Shown piece after piece: positions 23,051-36,698 of a stretch of 64,000 bases of DNA (the first letter of the stretch is position 1; each line of letters starts with the position of its first letter). This DNA is from Hofstenia miamia (lineage: Eukaryota; Xenacoelomorpha; Acoela): contig SCFE01000065.1 of assembly GCA_004352715.1 (NCBI GenBank), positions 1,916,417 through 1,980,416 on the forward strand. Reading direction: 5' to 3'. Position numbers and translations under genes: made by a program. Under the pieces are notes generated by a model. That model was given only the letters and a program-made list of their open reading frames with translations, was not told where the DNA came from and ran no database searches.

Positions 23051-26000
23051 AACTCAATTCTTAATTTCGTTGTAAAAAAATTAATATTAACTTTCAATTA
23101 ATTTTAGAAAATGTCAATAACGTCATGATTGGGATCGCACATCGTGGAAGATTAAATCTTCTTACACTGTTGCTTAATTATCCAACTGTTGGTCTCTTTA
23201 AGAAGACAAGTGGAATGTCCGAAATACCAAAGGGTCTGAAGGGAACTGGCGACGTGCTTTCACATTTATGTAAGCTGTGTTACTCCATAGTATCATATGG
23301 ATGTTAACTGATATTCAATACTCTTGTATTAGAAATAGTTTTAAGAAAAGCCTTTTAATGAATGTTTATTTGGTGGCATCTCAATAAGTCCCAGTTTTCC
23401 CAGTTCCGTGGAATGCAAGTCTCGTGAAATTGCCTGATCCTATTGGACTAAATGGTCCCGTAGAAACCTAAATCAGATCACACATTTTGTCATTTTCTAA
23501 TACATTAAGCTGCATTTAAATCTACTTTTCAATGACTTAATTGTTTTCCATCTCACATTAATGGAGTTTTCTTTGTTCACAAAATGCATTGATACAACGT
23601 GTACATGATCGTTATCTTAAGGTCAAATATTTTCTAGGCAAGTTGTTCACAGGTTCTATATTTGTTAGCATCCAGAGCTTCGCGGGAGCCATTTCAAGAT
23701 GCTTTTCTGACTTATGACGCTAACATGTCTATTTGCTCGTTGCTCTTGCTATTCTTTTGTCAGTTGCTGTACACACCTAAGGAAAATGACATTGCCCTAT
23801 ACCGTCGTGATAATGTCTTGAATCTCTGTACCTTTGTTTTAATTGTATTCATTTCGTATGAACCAATTTTTATCTGCGGTTAAAAGGCAATGTGATATTT
23901 TATTGCTATGCAGGAATTCAAAAGCGAATTTTTTTTTTCATGACCCAATAAGTCATTAAAAAATTCAAAACCAATCCAGCTGGTGTGATATTGTATGATG
24001 TTATAAATTGGTCACAACATTTAAATTGGGTACAGCTTCAAACCTAATGGAATAAAAAAATTAATTTATAGGATTATATTCAATTTTTTGAGTTATTAAA
24101 TATGTTCAAATATAATAATTGAAAAATGTAACTAAAAATGTAATTCATACACTTTAAAACAGTCTCAATTATGTAAATAATGCTATAAAATTTATTTGAA
24201 ATCCATGAAATAGTATTATTTTGAAGTATTTAATTTATTTTAATAACTTCAATGAGTTTTTTCTAAAATCTTTATCGTAGGTATCTTTTTCAAAATATAT
24301 TTGGAATTTTGTTTTTTAATACAAATTCTGTCAAGAATTATGATAATGGCAGCGCAGGAGCAAGCAATAAGAACAAACTGGGTGAAGAAGCATATAGAAG
24401 AGTAGAAGTAAGTGATAAGTATAGGCTATGTAAGAAAGAGGCGGAGACAGTAGATCATCTGATAGCAGGGTGTGAGAAGTTGGCACAGAATGAGTATAAG
24501 TTCAGGCAAGACAAGGTGGGAAGAATGGTACACTGGAGTTTGAGCAGGCAGCATGGGTTAGAAGCAGGAGACAAGTGGTATGAGCACAAGCCACAGGNNN
24601 NNNNNNNNNNNNNNNNNNNNNNNNNNNNNNNNNNNNNNNNNNNNNNNNNNNNNNNNNNNNNNNNNNNNNNNNNNNNNNNNNNNNNNNNNNNNNNNNNNNN
24701 NNNNNNNNNNNNNNNNNNNNNNNNNNNNNNNNNNNNNNNNNNNNNNNNNNNNNNNNNNNNNNNNNNNNNNNNNNNNNNNNNNNNNNNNNNNNNNNNNNNN
24801 NNNNNNNNNNNNNNNNNNNNNNNNNNNNNNNNNNNNNNNNNNNNNNNNNNNNNNNNNNNNNNNNNNNNNNNNNNNNNNNNNNNNNNNNNNNNNNNNNNNN
24901 NNNNNNNNNNNNNNNNNNNNNNNNNNNNNNNNNNGTAACTTGAAAAGAACTTTCTAGATGTAAAATAAAGTTTAGAAGAGAATAAAAGTAGTTTAAAGTC
25001 GATCTGAGCATTATTCTCAGCATAATCAGCATTTTCGCAATGTCATAGCTCAAATAACGTCGTAGACTATCCTGCCCTTACAATGGTTCATGTTAGGTTT
25101 TCTTGAAAAATATCGATCTAGATCTCTTCTAAAGAGCAATGGGAACCATTTTCTAGATGTAAATTTTATTTAGAAACGAATAAAACTTGTTTAAAGTCAA
25201 TCCGAACATTATTTGCTGTGCAATCAGGGGTTTTTAGGGGACACTAAAAAGTAAAGATTTTTTTCAAAAAAAATCACAAGATATGGTTTAATTCAGGTTT
25301 TTATGAAAGAATTACATCTTAATAATAGTAATCACCATAAGCGCCATTATAATATATTTCGGCCAGTAGCGCCATTATAATAGTTCTTGAAGGTGGCCAG
25401 TAGCGCCATTATAATTTTTATAATTTCTAAGTGGCCATAAACGCCATTACAACAATTATTATTATTATTATTATTAAATACAATCGGAGACACAAACCTG
25501 CTAAGCACATTTTTACACTGAGATCACCACATACATAAACACACACAAAGTTATTATTATTATATATTTTATATTTATTTTGTAGTTTATTTGTATCTTT
25601 TAGCAAATATATTCCTTTGACTCTTATTATAAATGTTGTGCTGATAAAATATATTGTATTCTTTTATTTAAAGATGTCACATCTGATGTCTCAACGAAAA
25701 GTGGTTCTATTCGGGTCTCGTTGTTGCCCAATTCTTCACACTTGGAAGCAGTTAATCCAGTAGTGTTAGGAAATGTTCGAGCCAAATTCCAAACATTAAA
25801 CTCTGGTCCTTACTCCCAAAATGGATCGTATTCTAATGTTGTTCCTCTTCTCTTTCATGGGGATGCTGCCTTCTCAGGGCAAGTAAGTTGTTTGCATACT
25901 CATTTACACTGTGTTTCTCTCAAATGCAGGATTTATCGGTTTAACATGTGTTTCAAATGATTTAGTTGTCGTTCACTTTTTGATCATGTAAACTTAGGGT

Positions 26001-29000
26001 GTTGTTGCTGAATGTTTTTCCATGGCAAATGTTCCTAACTTCACAGTTGGTGGAACTATTCATGTAATTGTTAACAATCAGCTGGGATTTACTACAGCAG
26101 CTAATTATGGAAGGTTCGTTAAACTTTTAATTATTTAGTTTTTAATAACATTCTTGCTACTGAATTTGAAAAGTTAGTTTCTTTATTACCAATTGAAGTG
26201 CAGCAACTTTTACTGGCTTAAATAGTTGCAAAAAGTGAACAAGATGTCCCGCTATCAGGATTTCGCTCAGTGGAAAGAATTTTTATTTCTTCCTGGATTC
26301 ACTTTATCATTGCTATTTTCATAAGCCAAGTTTTTTAATGGAGTTAAAAAACATTTGCTAAATAATTATATAAAATACTGACGTAGTTTTGAGCTCCATG
26401 TTATTGCCTACGACACTTTTTCAAATTTAGGTCTCTCAATTTAAAAATGCGATCCAAGTTAATATCACAAGAAAATTGTAATGCAAAGCAACCAGAAACA
26501 CCTATTTGTATCAACCTGCAAATGGAAGTGCAGCATTTTGGAGGTGTTTCATAAATATTTTTGCAAAATGAACACACGGAGTAGCAAGTGAAATGATTGC
26601 AAAAAGTAATGCACTAGTGCTATCGCAATAATTTGGAATGCTCTTCTATTAAAAAGTATCTTGTAGGATGCAACACAAGCACTTTACAATCCCAAGATCT
26701 TTTTTCTATTTTGAGGGTTTAACATCCTCAAATCCACTACTCTAGAAATTGAATGACTAAACCAGTATTCCGGTATTCTCTGAATTATAGAATGCTATAG
26801 ATTTTCGCATTCACTACAAGTGATACAGAATTTTCAGAAATCTTTCTGTGTGATTTTGCAGAAAATATGTACAATTATGATACATTATTCTGTTATTATG
26901 GTAAGGTGGTACTATCCTAAAATTGCTAAAAATGGCCACAGGCATGTGAAACATCATTTATGGAAACTTATGGTATGAAACTAATAATTAGAAAGAGAAT
27001 TTCTTTGAATGTTTTATGCTAAATAGCCAAGATGGCCACCGCATTTTTAGCATTTCAGTTGTGATCCTCTAGGCTCTTGATATATTACTGAAATCCCTTC
27101 ATTATGGTGTTGTTTTAAACGTGGAATTCATGATTAGGGATCATTTTTATAATTTATGAAATTCATTTTGAAAAATGAGCAACATTAAGCATATTTGATA
27201 ATTTTTTTAAAAAAATAAACAAATTTTCTAGATGCGCCTTTCATACGCATTCTTTATAAATTGTACAATGTGGAAATGCATTCTCTCGATAAACTCATCA
27301 TGTACAACTGTTTAAAATTTCAGATTCTTATCTGCAAAATTGACCGATCTAAGGTGTCACACGTACAATGAAAAATAGAAAAAAGCAATTCACAAGGAAT
27401 AGCAAGAAACTGATTTAATAACTATGTATAATATACGTGTGACTTTGTCAACAAAATGCACTTTTTTAGTGTATTAGGTTTTTCTTTGTTATAAACTGGT
27501 TGCATGCAAATACTAAATGATAGTCTTAGCTCTAAATCACAATAAAAATGAAAATGCATTGTTTTTAAAAATTATCATGATGTTACTTTAAAAAACTTCC
27601 ACTCATTAGAACTACAAAATGTTGTTTTTGAAAATAATAATTTATAAGGGAAGCTAAAAGCAACTTTTAANNNNNNNNNNNNNNNNNNNNNNNNNNNNNN
27701 NNNNNNNNNNNNNNNNNNNNNNNNNNNNNNNNNNNNNNNNNNNNNNNNNNNNNNNNNNNNNNNNNNNNNNNNNNNNNNNNNNNNNNNNNNNNNNNNNNNN
27801 NNNNNNNNNNNNNNNNNNNNNNNNNNNNNNNNNNNNNNNNNNNNNNNNNNNNNNNNNNNNNNNNNNNNNNNNNNNNNNNNNNNNNNNNNNNNNNNNNNNN
27901 NNNNNNNNNNNNNNNNNNNNNNNNNNNNNNNNNNNNNNNNNNNNNNNNNNNNNNNNNNNNNNNNNNNNNNNNNNNNNNNNNNNNNNNNNNNNNNNNNNNN
28001 NNNNNNNNNNNNNNNNNNNNNNNNNNNNNNNNNNNNNNNNNNNNNNNNNNNNNNNNNNNNNNNNNNNNNNNNNNNNNNNNNNNNNNNNNNNNNNNNNNNN
28101 NNNNNNNNNNNNNNNNNNNNNNNNNNNNNNNNNNNNNNNNNNNNNNNNNNNNNNNNNNNNNNNNNNNNNNNNNNNNNNNNNNNNNNNNNNNNNNNNNNNN
28201 NNNNNNNNNNNNNNNNNNNNNNNNNNNNNNNNNNNNNNNNNNNNNNNNNNNNNNNNNNNNNNNNNNNNNNNNNNNNNNNNNNNNNNNNNNNNNNNNNNNN
28301 NNNNNNNNNNNNNNNNNNNNNNNNNNNNNNNNNNNNNNNNNNNNNNNNNNNNNNNNNNNNNNNNNNNNNNNNNNNNNNNNNNNNNNNNNNNNNNNNNNNN
28401 NNNNNNNNNNNNNNNNNNNNNNNNNNNNNNNNNNNNNNNNNNNNNNNNNNNNNNNNNNNNNNNNNNNNNNNNNNNNNNNNNNNNNNNNNNNNNNNNNNNN
28501 NNNNNNNNNNNNNNNNNNNNNNNNNNNNNNNNNNNNNNNNNNNNNNNNNNNNNNNNNNNNNNNNNNNNNNNNNNNNNNNNNNNNNNNNNNNNNNNNNNNN
28601 NNNNNNNNNNNNNNNNNNNNNNNNNNNNNNNNNNNNNNNNNNNNNNNNNNNNNNNNNNNNNNNNNNNNNNTATATATATATTGAAGAGCTTTACTGTGTT
28701 TAAATCTTGGTTTTTCTCCCACTAAACTAAAAAATTATTCTTATATGATATGAATTCTTTTCCAACTAAATCACCATTCGTTATCAGTTCTAAGTCCTCT
28801 TCTGACACTTCATTGGCAGATACATCATTCCATTGTACTATTGTACATAAATTGTCTCAGTGATTAAATCTAAAAAATTGTCAACATTCTAATGTTATAT
28901 ATTATTATAATAAGTATTTGTAGTCTATAGATAAAAAATGACAGCAAAATTGTCTATCTTACCATTGTTACCTCTAGAGATAAATAAACATTATAAAGTA

Positions 29001-32000
29001 TAATTCGCCACATACATTTGATAATAACCATAATACATTAGATTATAATGAAACGTGGGTAACTATAAACTATGCATTGTTTTATAAATCAAAATTTTGG
29101 TCCTAACCGCAGGCCCGCAGCCACGGGGATTTAGGAGGGGTCGATCCCCTCCCCTTGAAAGGTCAGGCAACCCCTCTTTTTTATTTTGTCTATATTTTCA
29201 AAAAAATTCCGCGGGGCTTCACCCCGCCTTTGGTCACTTACTTGATCACTATATTAAATGACATCACAAGTCAAAAAATCCGCGTAAGCCCATGGATACA
29301 ACAAAAATAAAATGGTGTACAGACTTGGTAAAATTTTAGTTTATATTATAAAGAAAGTCGAAATTCCCATCGACACCTCCTAAATGCGCATCGACCCCTT
29401 TAGGTGAATATGCTGGCTACGGGTCTGCCTAACCGCAAGAGCGAGTAATTTATGTCGATTTGTATGTAGTTGTTCGAAATGTTTATTTTAAACAAATAAT
29501 ATTTAGTTTGAGCATAAAAAAGCTTGTAAAGTTAAGGAAATGTATAAATCATTTTAAATGAAAAATGACATAAGAATGATTTTTTTACATATTTGTAACA
29601 TAAATTATTTTGTCTATAGATAAAATTGCAGGAGAGTGTGAATTTAACAAAATAATTATTTATTTATAGAATACATAAGTAGATGCTGCTTATTCAATGT
29701 TATAAGTGACTTTGCATACTGAATTCAGCTAAGCATTACAGTATATAGAAAATGCCTCACCTTTTCTTACACAGCGATTATCGCGGGAAAGTAATTGATT
29801 TAACCTCTAGTCCATTACAGACTTAACCCCAATGTGCCTGGGTACTCAAAAAGCACTTAAAATTTCTTGTTTTTCAGTATATACTATTGATTTGGGGTGC
29901 AATTACTGATTTTGGCAGATGATCCAAACCATCTTGCCTGATTGAATCATTCGCAATTGGAGCAAATGCCCATGATTGATGGCTGAATAACATTTACGGT
30001 TCAATTTCGAACCAACTTTGCACAATGCTGTTGCAATACTTGCTTTGAAGTCCCGTAATTTAGGCCATTCTTTTTTTGGGCACATTCAAATCGCTGCATG
30101 TTCGCCTATACTCAAGCCAGGCATTCACCATTGCGGCATTAGCAAAATGAAAAAATATCTTCAAATAATAACGCTTGTTGCATTGCAAGCGGTTCCTATT
30201 TAGGACAATATATGAATCAAAAGCATCGATGCCTTCCATAAATTTGTTATATTCCAAGACTATATCTGGGCAATGGATTTCTTCATATTGATGTATTTTC
30301 CTATTAAATCTTCTTATTGGGGTTATTGAGGAACTTTTAACGAAATCGCTAAGATGGCCGGGCGGGTTATCCATCCATTTTACAGCTGTTATTTGATGTG
30401 TGTTATCCGGGAGAGTAGCATATTTTTCATTTATGCTACCGCGCTGTATCATATCCTTATCGGATTTGAAGCCGATATTGGGTATTCGGTTTGCCCGAAA
30501 TGTACATATGGACCGGAAGCCCTTTTTTGTTCAGGTAATTGATCAGTTCCAGTGAAGAGAACCAATTATCGTAGAAAAGCCTCAAATTTTCATTTTCAGG
30601 TAAAATCGAAACTAGTCTTTGAACTACTGCTCCTGCGGCTTCCACATTTGCAATGGGTTCATGTCCAGTTGACCCACAATAAAATTCCGCATTGTATATA
30701 AGACCAGTTTCACCTGTTAAAAGGAACACTTTGAATCCCCATTTCTTTGGTTTATGAGAGTCTTTGTCGGAATAATTTGCTCGTCAATTGAAAAGTTCGT
30801 GTCATATTTGAGAGCGTTGCATACGTTGTTGAAGTTGTCCACGATAGGAAAAAACTTGAAGTCTCGTCTGCCATTATGCTGAACCGAAGTGGAGTTAACA
30901 ACAAAGTGCAAATTGCTTTTTATTGCTTCAAACTCATTTCTTGTCATAACTTCTGCAATATGTTCAATTCTGGTTTCTGGAGCCCAATAACGTCTTATAT
31001 TCGTCATTCCGTATAAAGACATCATGAATGTACAACCAAGGAACTTCTTCAGTCGATCAGGTGTTAAGTTGAAGTTTGAATTTGGGCCTAGTTCATGCGC
31101 GTAAATGTTAGATTGGTCGCATAAGTAATTTATCCAATTCGTACTAAAATAAGGCTCAAAATATTCGTATGGATCTTAAAGTACAGTTTCCATTTCGCGA
31201 CAGGCTGATCAGCCATTGGACTGGATCCAGCTTTCGATAATAGATGCCGTTTAGTTGAACTTTTCTTTTTGACTAATGCACTCAGCGTGAATAGCTCCTA
31301 AGGGTGAGAAACAGAACTTTCAGAGTAGAAGTAGCACTTGAAGCACTCTGGCCAGTATCGGATGCTTCTCTATCTTCGGGGATTTCAACAACACCTACTC
31401 TATCATTTCTGCGAAAATTATATCCCCCATACGTCTTTTTTGGATCACTTTCTTCATTCACACCAGTTACTTGTTCCTGCCTATTTGTTGGCCACTAGTC
31501 AGTTTCTCTTTCATGTAGGTGTTGTGAAAGAATAGTTTCATTTTCTGGTTCAATTTCTAGTTTTGATATTTCTTGAATAATCGCCGTGTTTGTGCTGCTT
31601 TCTTGTGATTTAACTGCACTCTGTAATAATTGTCCTACTCTAGGTGTGACCCACTGGATTCTAACCGTTTCATTTTGTTCAGGTCCGAATGATTCATAAC
31701 TAACGTGGTAAGACCGCGTGAAACGTTTCAACACGACTGCTGGCCACCAGTGTCCGTATTTGGTAATTGGATCGGGGCAAAAGACTTTGAACAAATCACC
31801 TGCATTGAATGGCATAATAACTAAAAATTAACAATCGTTATTTATTGGGTCTTGGAATACGTTATTGTTAATTTAATTTCATTGATTAAAAGAAATTACG
31901 AAAATTATAAATTTTAACTATAAGATTGAAAAGCCAGTAACTTCGTACCCTGGCCGCCTGGTGTGTCTTTAAAGTTACAATAGTTCCGAATTGTTCATGT

Positions 32001-33030
32001 ATTGAACAGTATAGTAATCGTATGCTAAGGAAAGTTGTTTGATGTACATTATGTAAGCCAGACTGTGTTAAAAAATTACAATTATTGGATTAAACACTGT
32101 GAAGATATTAGTCCTTTTATAAAATTTGCCATGTGTCATTCAATTTGTGTATCACTTTAGCCATTGCAACAAATGGGCGTGGTTATTTAATAATACGTGA
32201 ATGCAAATGCCACAATTCAACCACTAAGGGTCTCAGCCAATAAAATTAGCTGTCAGACCAACTAAGATTCGATGCTGTAGCTGACTGTGCGGTGACGCAA
32301 TTTACAATTCTTTGCTTTGTAACTTTAAATTAGCCGTAGGCACATTAAGGTTAATCACATTCCGTAAAACAATGCTAGGTGACGCTTTCGACTCTTTATT
32401 TTGATTGTTACAAATATGTTCCCAAATCAGAAGTAGGGTTAAACAGTTTCAAATGATTTTAGAAACACTATATTAACAGAAAACATATATTTAGGGATTT
32501 CAATTGTCTTGAATAAAAGTATTACATAATATCATATGATACATCACTTGAAATAAATGCATTCCATCGTATATTGCACTACTATCTAACAAACTTCACA
32601 CTAGTATATGCAGGTACATGAAACTCATTGTTTCACATCATTGTCTTAAGTCATGCTATGCACATGTAGTCGCCCATTGCCAGCCTTTTCAGTCTTTTCA
32701 AATGGAAACCTCAAAGGCGGCCTTTAATGCAAAGATTAAGTGTGCTGTTATGGATATGATGTTAAAAATCATTTTTAAGTTTAAACTCAGTTAGTAATGC
32801 TTTATGATTACCTAGTAGAATTAATAGAATTAATTGTTAGGAAAACCTGTCAGAATATGTGGTCAAGATGTTGGACGGGGTACCTTTAGTCATCGTCATG
32901 TAATGCTCGTTGATCAAGAAAACGAGGCCGTTCACATTCCATTGAATCACATCTTACCTAATCAAACAGCATTTTTAGAAGTAAGTCGTATTTATTATTC
33001 ATACTACTATTTTTGCTTTATTAAATTGCA

Positions 33031-33066
<36 letters not shown>

Positions 33067-36000
33067 NNNNNNNNNNNNNNNNNNNNNNNNNNNNNNNNNN
33101 NNNNNNNNNNNNNNNNNNNNNNNNNNNNNNNNNNNNNNNNNNNNNNNNNNNNNNNNNNNNNNNNNNNNNNNNNNNNNNNNNNNNNNNNNNNNNNNNNNNN
33201 NNNNNNNNNNNNNATATATATATATATATATATATATATATGGACCTGCTCTGACAATTAGACAGCATTCAACATTTCACTGAAAACACATGTGCACTAG
33301 GATTCTGCGACAACAGAATTTTATGGGCCCCAGTCTCAAATAGTCGTATTTTATTTTTGTTCCATTTACTTCTTATGACAATTTCTTGTACATACCCCCT
33401 CCTTCGCAAAGCTTCTATTGTTGGGCAAAATTGGCCAATTTCTTACGGGCATAATTAAATTCATAACACCAGTTTCTATATTTATGATCTCATCTACTTG
33501 TTAGTCCCAAATCGCAGTCTCATGGGACTGACAGGTCCTACAGAACTTATATATATATATATATATATAAATAATGCGGACTTACTCAAAAAGTTTTTCT
33601 TTGCCACTTACATTAATGCATAGGCTTTTATGATTTCTCTTAATTGTTTTCTTGCATATAGAAATTAGGCCTACATTAGTTATTGCTTTACACGCTTTTA
33701 AATGTGATTGCAAAGGAATATCCACCTGTACGTAAATATAATAAAATGCTAAATTTTCAGCTTCTTGATGAATCGCAGATTAGTTTTTTAGCTTTAAAAG
33801 TTGAAATTATCTTGCAATTGATCCACCTCGGAATTTTTTCAATCAAATATTCAACCGAAATCGACATTAGAGTACTTATCCGTAGATTTGACCTAATCAG
33901 TAAGGACGAAAACGGGAGGATGGCGCATTGAGTTCATTTTTGCTTGCAATTATTTAAATCGGTTCAAAGTTTTGCGGTTCCCGTAGTGCGAAGTAACTCT
34001 CTGCTACGCCTCCCGGCGATTGACAACTCAGATTAGTTATGTAAATAGGTATACAACTCAACAGTTAATCCAATGCTTCGCTTATAGAACGAATGTTTTA
34101 GCGCAAAGTTAATGTTGCTCCATTAATTAATCTGATAATAAATTTTGAAAATTATATCATTTAATATATCTGTGCACTTGATGGTGTATAATAAAGGTTG
34201 AATTCAGCAGAATTGGTAATAAAGCACATAGAGTCAATTGTTTCTGAGCATTATGTTTACCTCTATCGGGAATTGACGAATATTCAGGTTTTGAATAGAT
34301 TAACAGTAGAACTTTTGGGATGGGGGCACTGACTTTTAAACAGAGTTTCTTCCAAAGCATTTGAGGGGGGAATGATCCCCCTGCCAAAAATATTTTACAA
34401 TTTGCTAAAACGTTGCTTATTTGAATTATTTAATATAAGCTATCTATAGTTAGGAGTTTAACCGTTTGAGGACCTATATGAAATTGAAGCTGATTTAGTA
34501 GTAAAAACGAATTTGCATTAAGCAGATGGTAAGAAAGCAACCTATCGCCAAAAATAAATTTTGAAATGCATCTATGATGCTACGCTAGGGTGGTACATAT
34601 AATGTACTTGCAACCCTAAAGGAATCCATTAATGATTGCCAAAAAATGAATGGCAAGAAACTTGGAGGATCAAGACAATATTTTTCACACATAGTGGTTG
34701 ACAAACAATTTGAGGAGCAATTAACAATTTCGCTTAAACTTTATAAGTAAATATATTAACTTGCGATTATCTTAAGATCAATCATGCAAAATACAAATAT
34801 ACTGTGAGTTATAGCAGTCTAGAAAAACGGATTTGTGGTACATATATATACCACCAAGCCTCAAAGTTTTAAATTAAAGGAACAATGGCTCTTAATCATG
34901 GAATAGATCAACTCAACGTAAAACTACCTTCAGTCATTAGATTGTTTAAAAATTCGAAAATCAATGGATCAGAAAAATCCTTTTTTTCGAATGAACATAG
35001 CGTCTATTAAAATTAATGGAGTTTTGGATTTTATAGGCTCAACATTTTTGCATTTTTTCAGAGCTGCTTTTTATAGAAATATTTGCAACTATAATTCAGA
35101 TCAAAAATTGAATAATTGTTGCATCAGTGAGATCATTAGTGCTTTGATGATGATGGTGTTCAACAATCTTACAAGTTTACCCTTTTTTCAGGTTCAGCCA
35201 TGGATGTAGACCCTTTTTATTCGTTGCTTATTACTGGGGCGACCCAAAAGTCAATGATGTCAATACCGTGAAAATAAATTACAAATAACACTTTTCAAAA
35301 TAAGTCAAAATTGCCAATTTCTGAAATAATGTCAAATGTATACAATCAGTTCTTAGAAATTGTTTCTCGTTTTTTCTCACAGATGCATATTTCTAAGAAA
35401 TACGCACATTGATAAACCAATGGAGGTTCATAGATTGCGTATTATAGGGGAGAACCAATTAACACTGCTATTGCAAAATCTTACGCATGTTAATAGTTTC
35501 AAAAAATGCCAAAACATGCTGAAACCAACAAAGTGAATATTATAGAAATTGTGCTCAAAGTTTATATGTACCTCAAATGATAAACTGTTTTGCACCATGT
35601 GCAATGAATCAGTCTGTTACGAAAAGAAATTTTGTGCTCAAAGCCATAGCACCGCGGCAGCCTACAAGCGATATATTGACACGAGTTCAAGAAGGTTCAA
35701 GTCAGCTAACATTTATTGCTTCTCTTTACAAAGTCTGCTGAAAAGGCAGTGAAGGCATTTTGGCAGCCGAAATACTATTGAAAAAAAGGAAGCACCCTGC
35801 CATTTTGAAGTTATTCCTAGATATGAATGGCAATTGCACAGTGAAACAATCGCCTTACGCAAAGTAGAACTCGTGTTATGGATGTTTTGAAAGATAAGGC
35901 ATTCTTCCTGGTAGTCGATGAATTTGAAATCAATGCTTGTCAGTATTTTCACATTCTTGGAGATGATAGTGCGGCTCCAGAGTCTGTTTTTTCGTTATTA

Positions 36001-36664
36001 TGTGTTTAGCAGAATGGCTATTCCCACAAATTTATTTAAAAGATTGTAAATGAATGCTTCTCTAATCAAACATTTAATAAGATTATTAGAAATGAAAACG
36101 AAGATCGTGAAAAATCTATTGGAAATTACCATACATTAAAACATCATCTGAAAGAAGGCTAAAACCAAAGCTTAAAATGCTTAACAAAGATCTAAATAGA
36201 ACCATCATAACCCCTAATTTTCAACTCATTAAGAACATCTGATATTTTAAAGAACAATTACACTCTTGAATTAGACTTGATTTCATTACTAGTTTATGAA
36301 TACAATTGGACGATTGTCAAAAATCGTACGTTGGTGAAACAAGTCGTCATTTAATTACAAGAGCAAATGAACATGTTAAGGATCATCTAAGATCGAAAAT
36401 ATTTCTCCACAAACATCAACCAAGTCTAACAAATTTTAAAATTTTAAAAAGAACCAAAGAATTAAAAATAATGGAGGCTCTTTACATTAAGTACAAAAAT
36501 AATTAATGAATAATCAACTAAGTACTAAAATCCTAAAATATTTTAAGTGCATGGATATTTTTTATAGTTTTAATGTACACTGGAAGCAAATGTCTGACGA
36601 TAATTTTTAAAATCGAAAACGTTTAACGTGTGCTGTGTTCATATCAATGTATCTCAGTAATTTA

Positions 36665-36698
<34 letters not shown>

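Larger units (their letters stand above)
23058..27670 (+). repeat. large direct duplication, copy 2
   Basis: Second copy of 16083-22470, with exons 6', 7' and 8' and the same LINE, foldback and LINE-tail insertions at the same relative places, so those insertions predate the split. It carries its own gap (24598-24934) and ends in a 1000-N gap. Like copy 1 it begins right after a (TA)n tract, a likely misjoin point. Confidence 0.92.
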
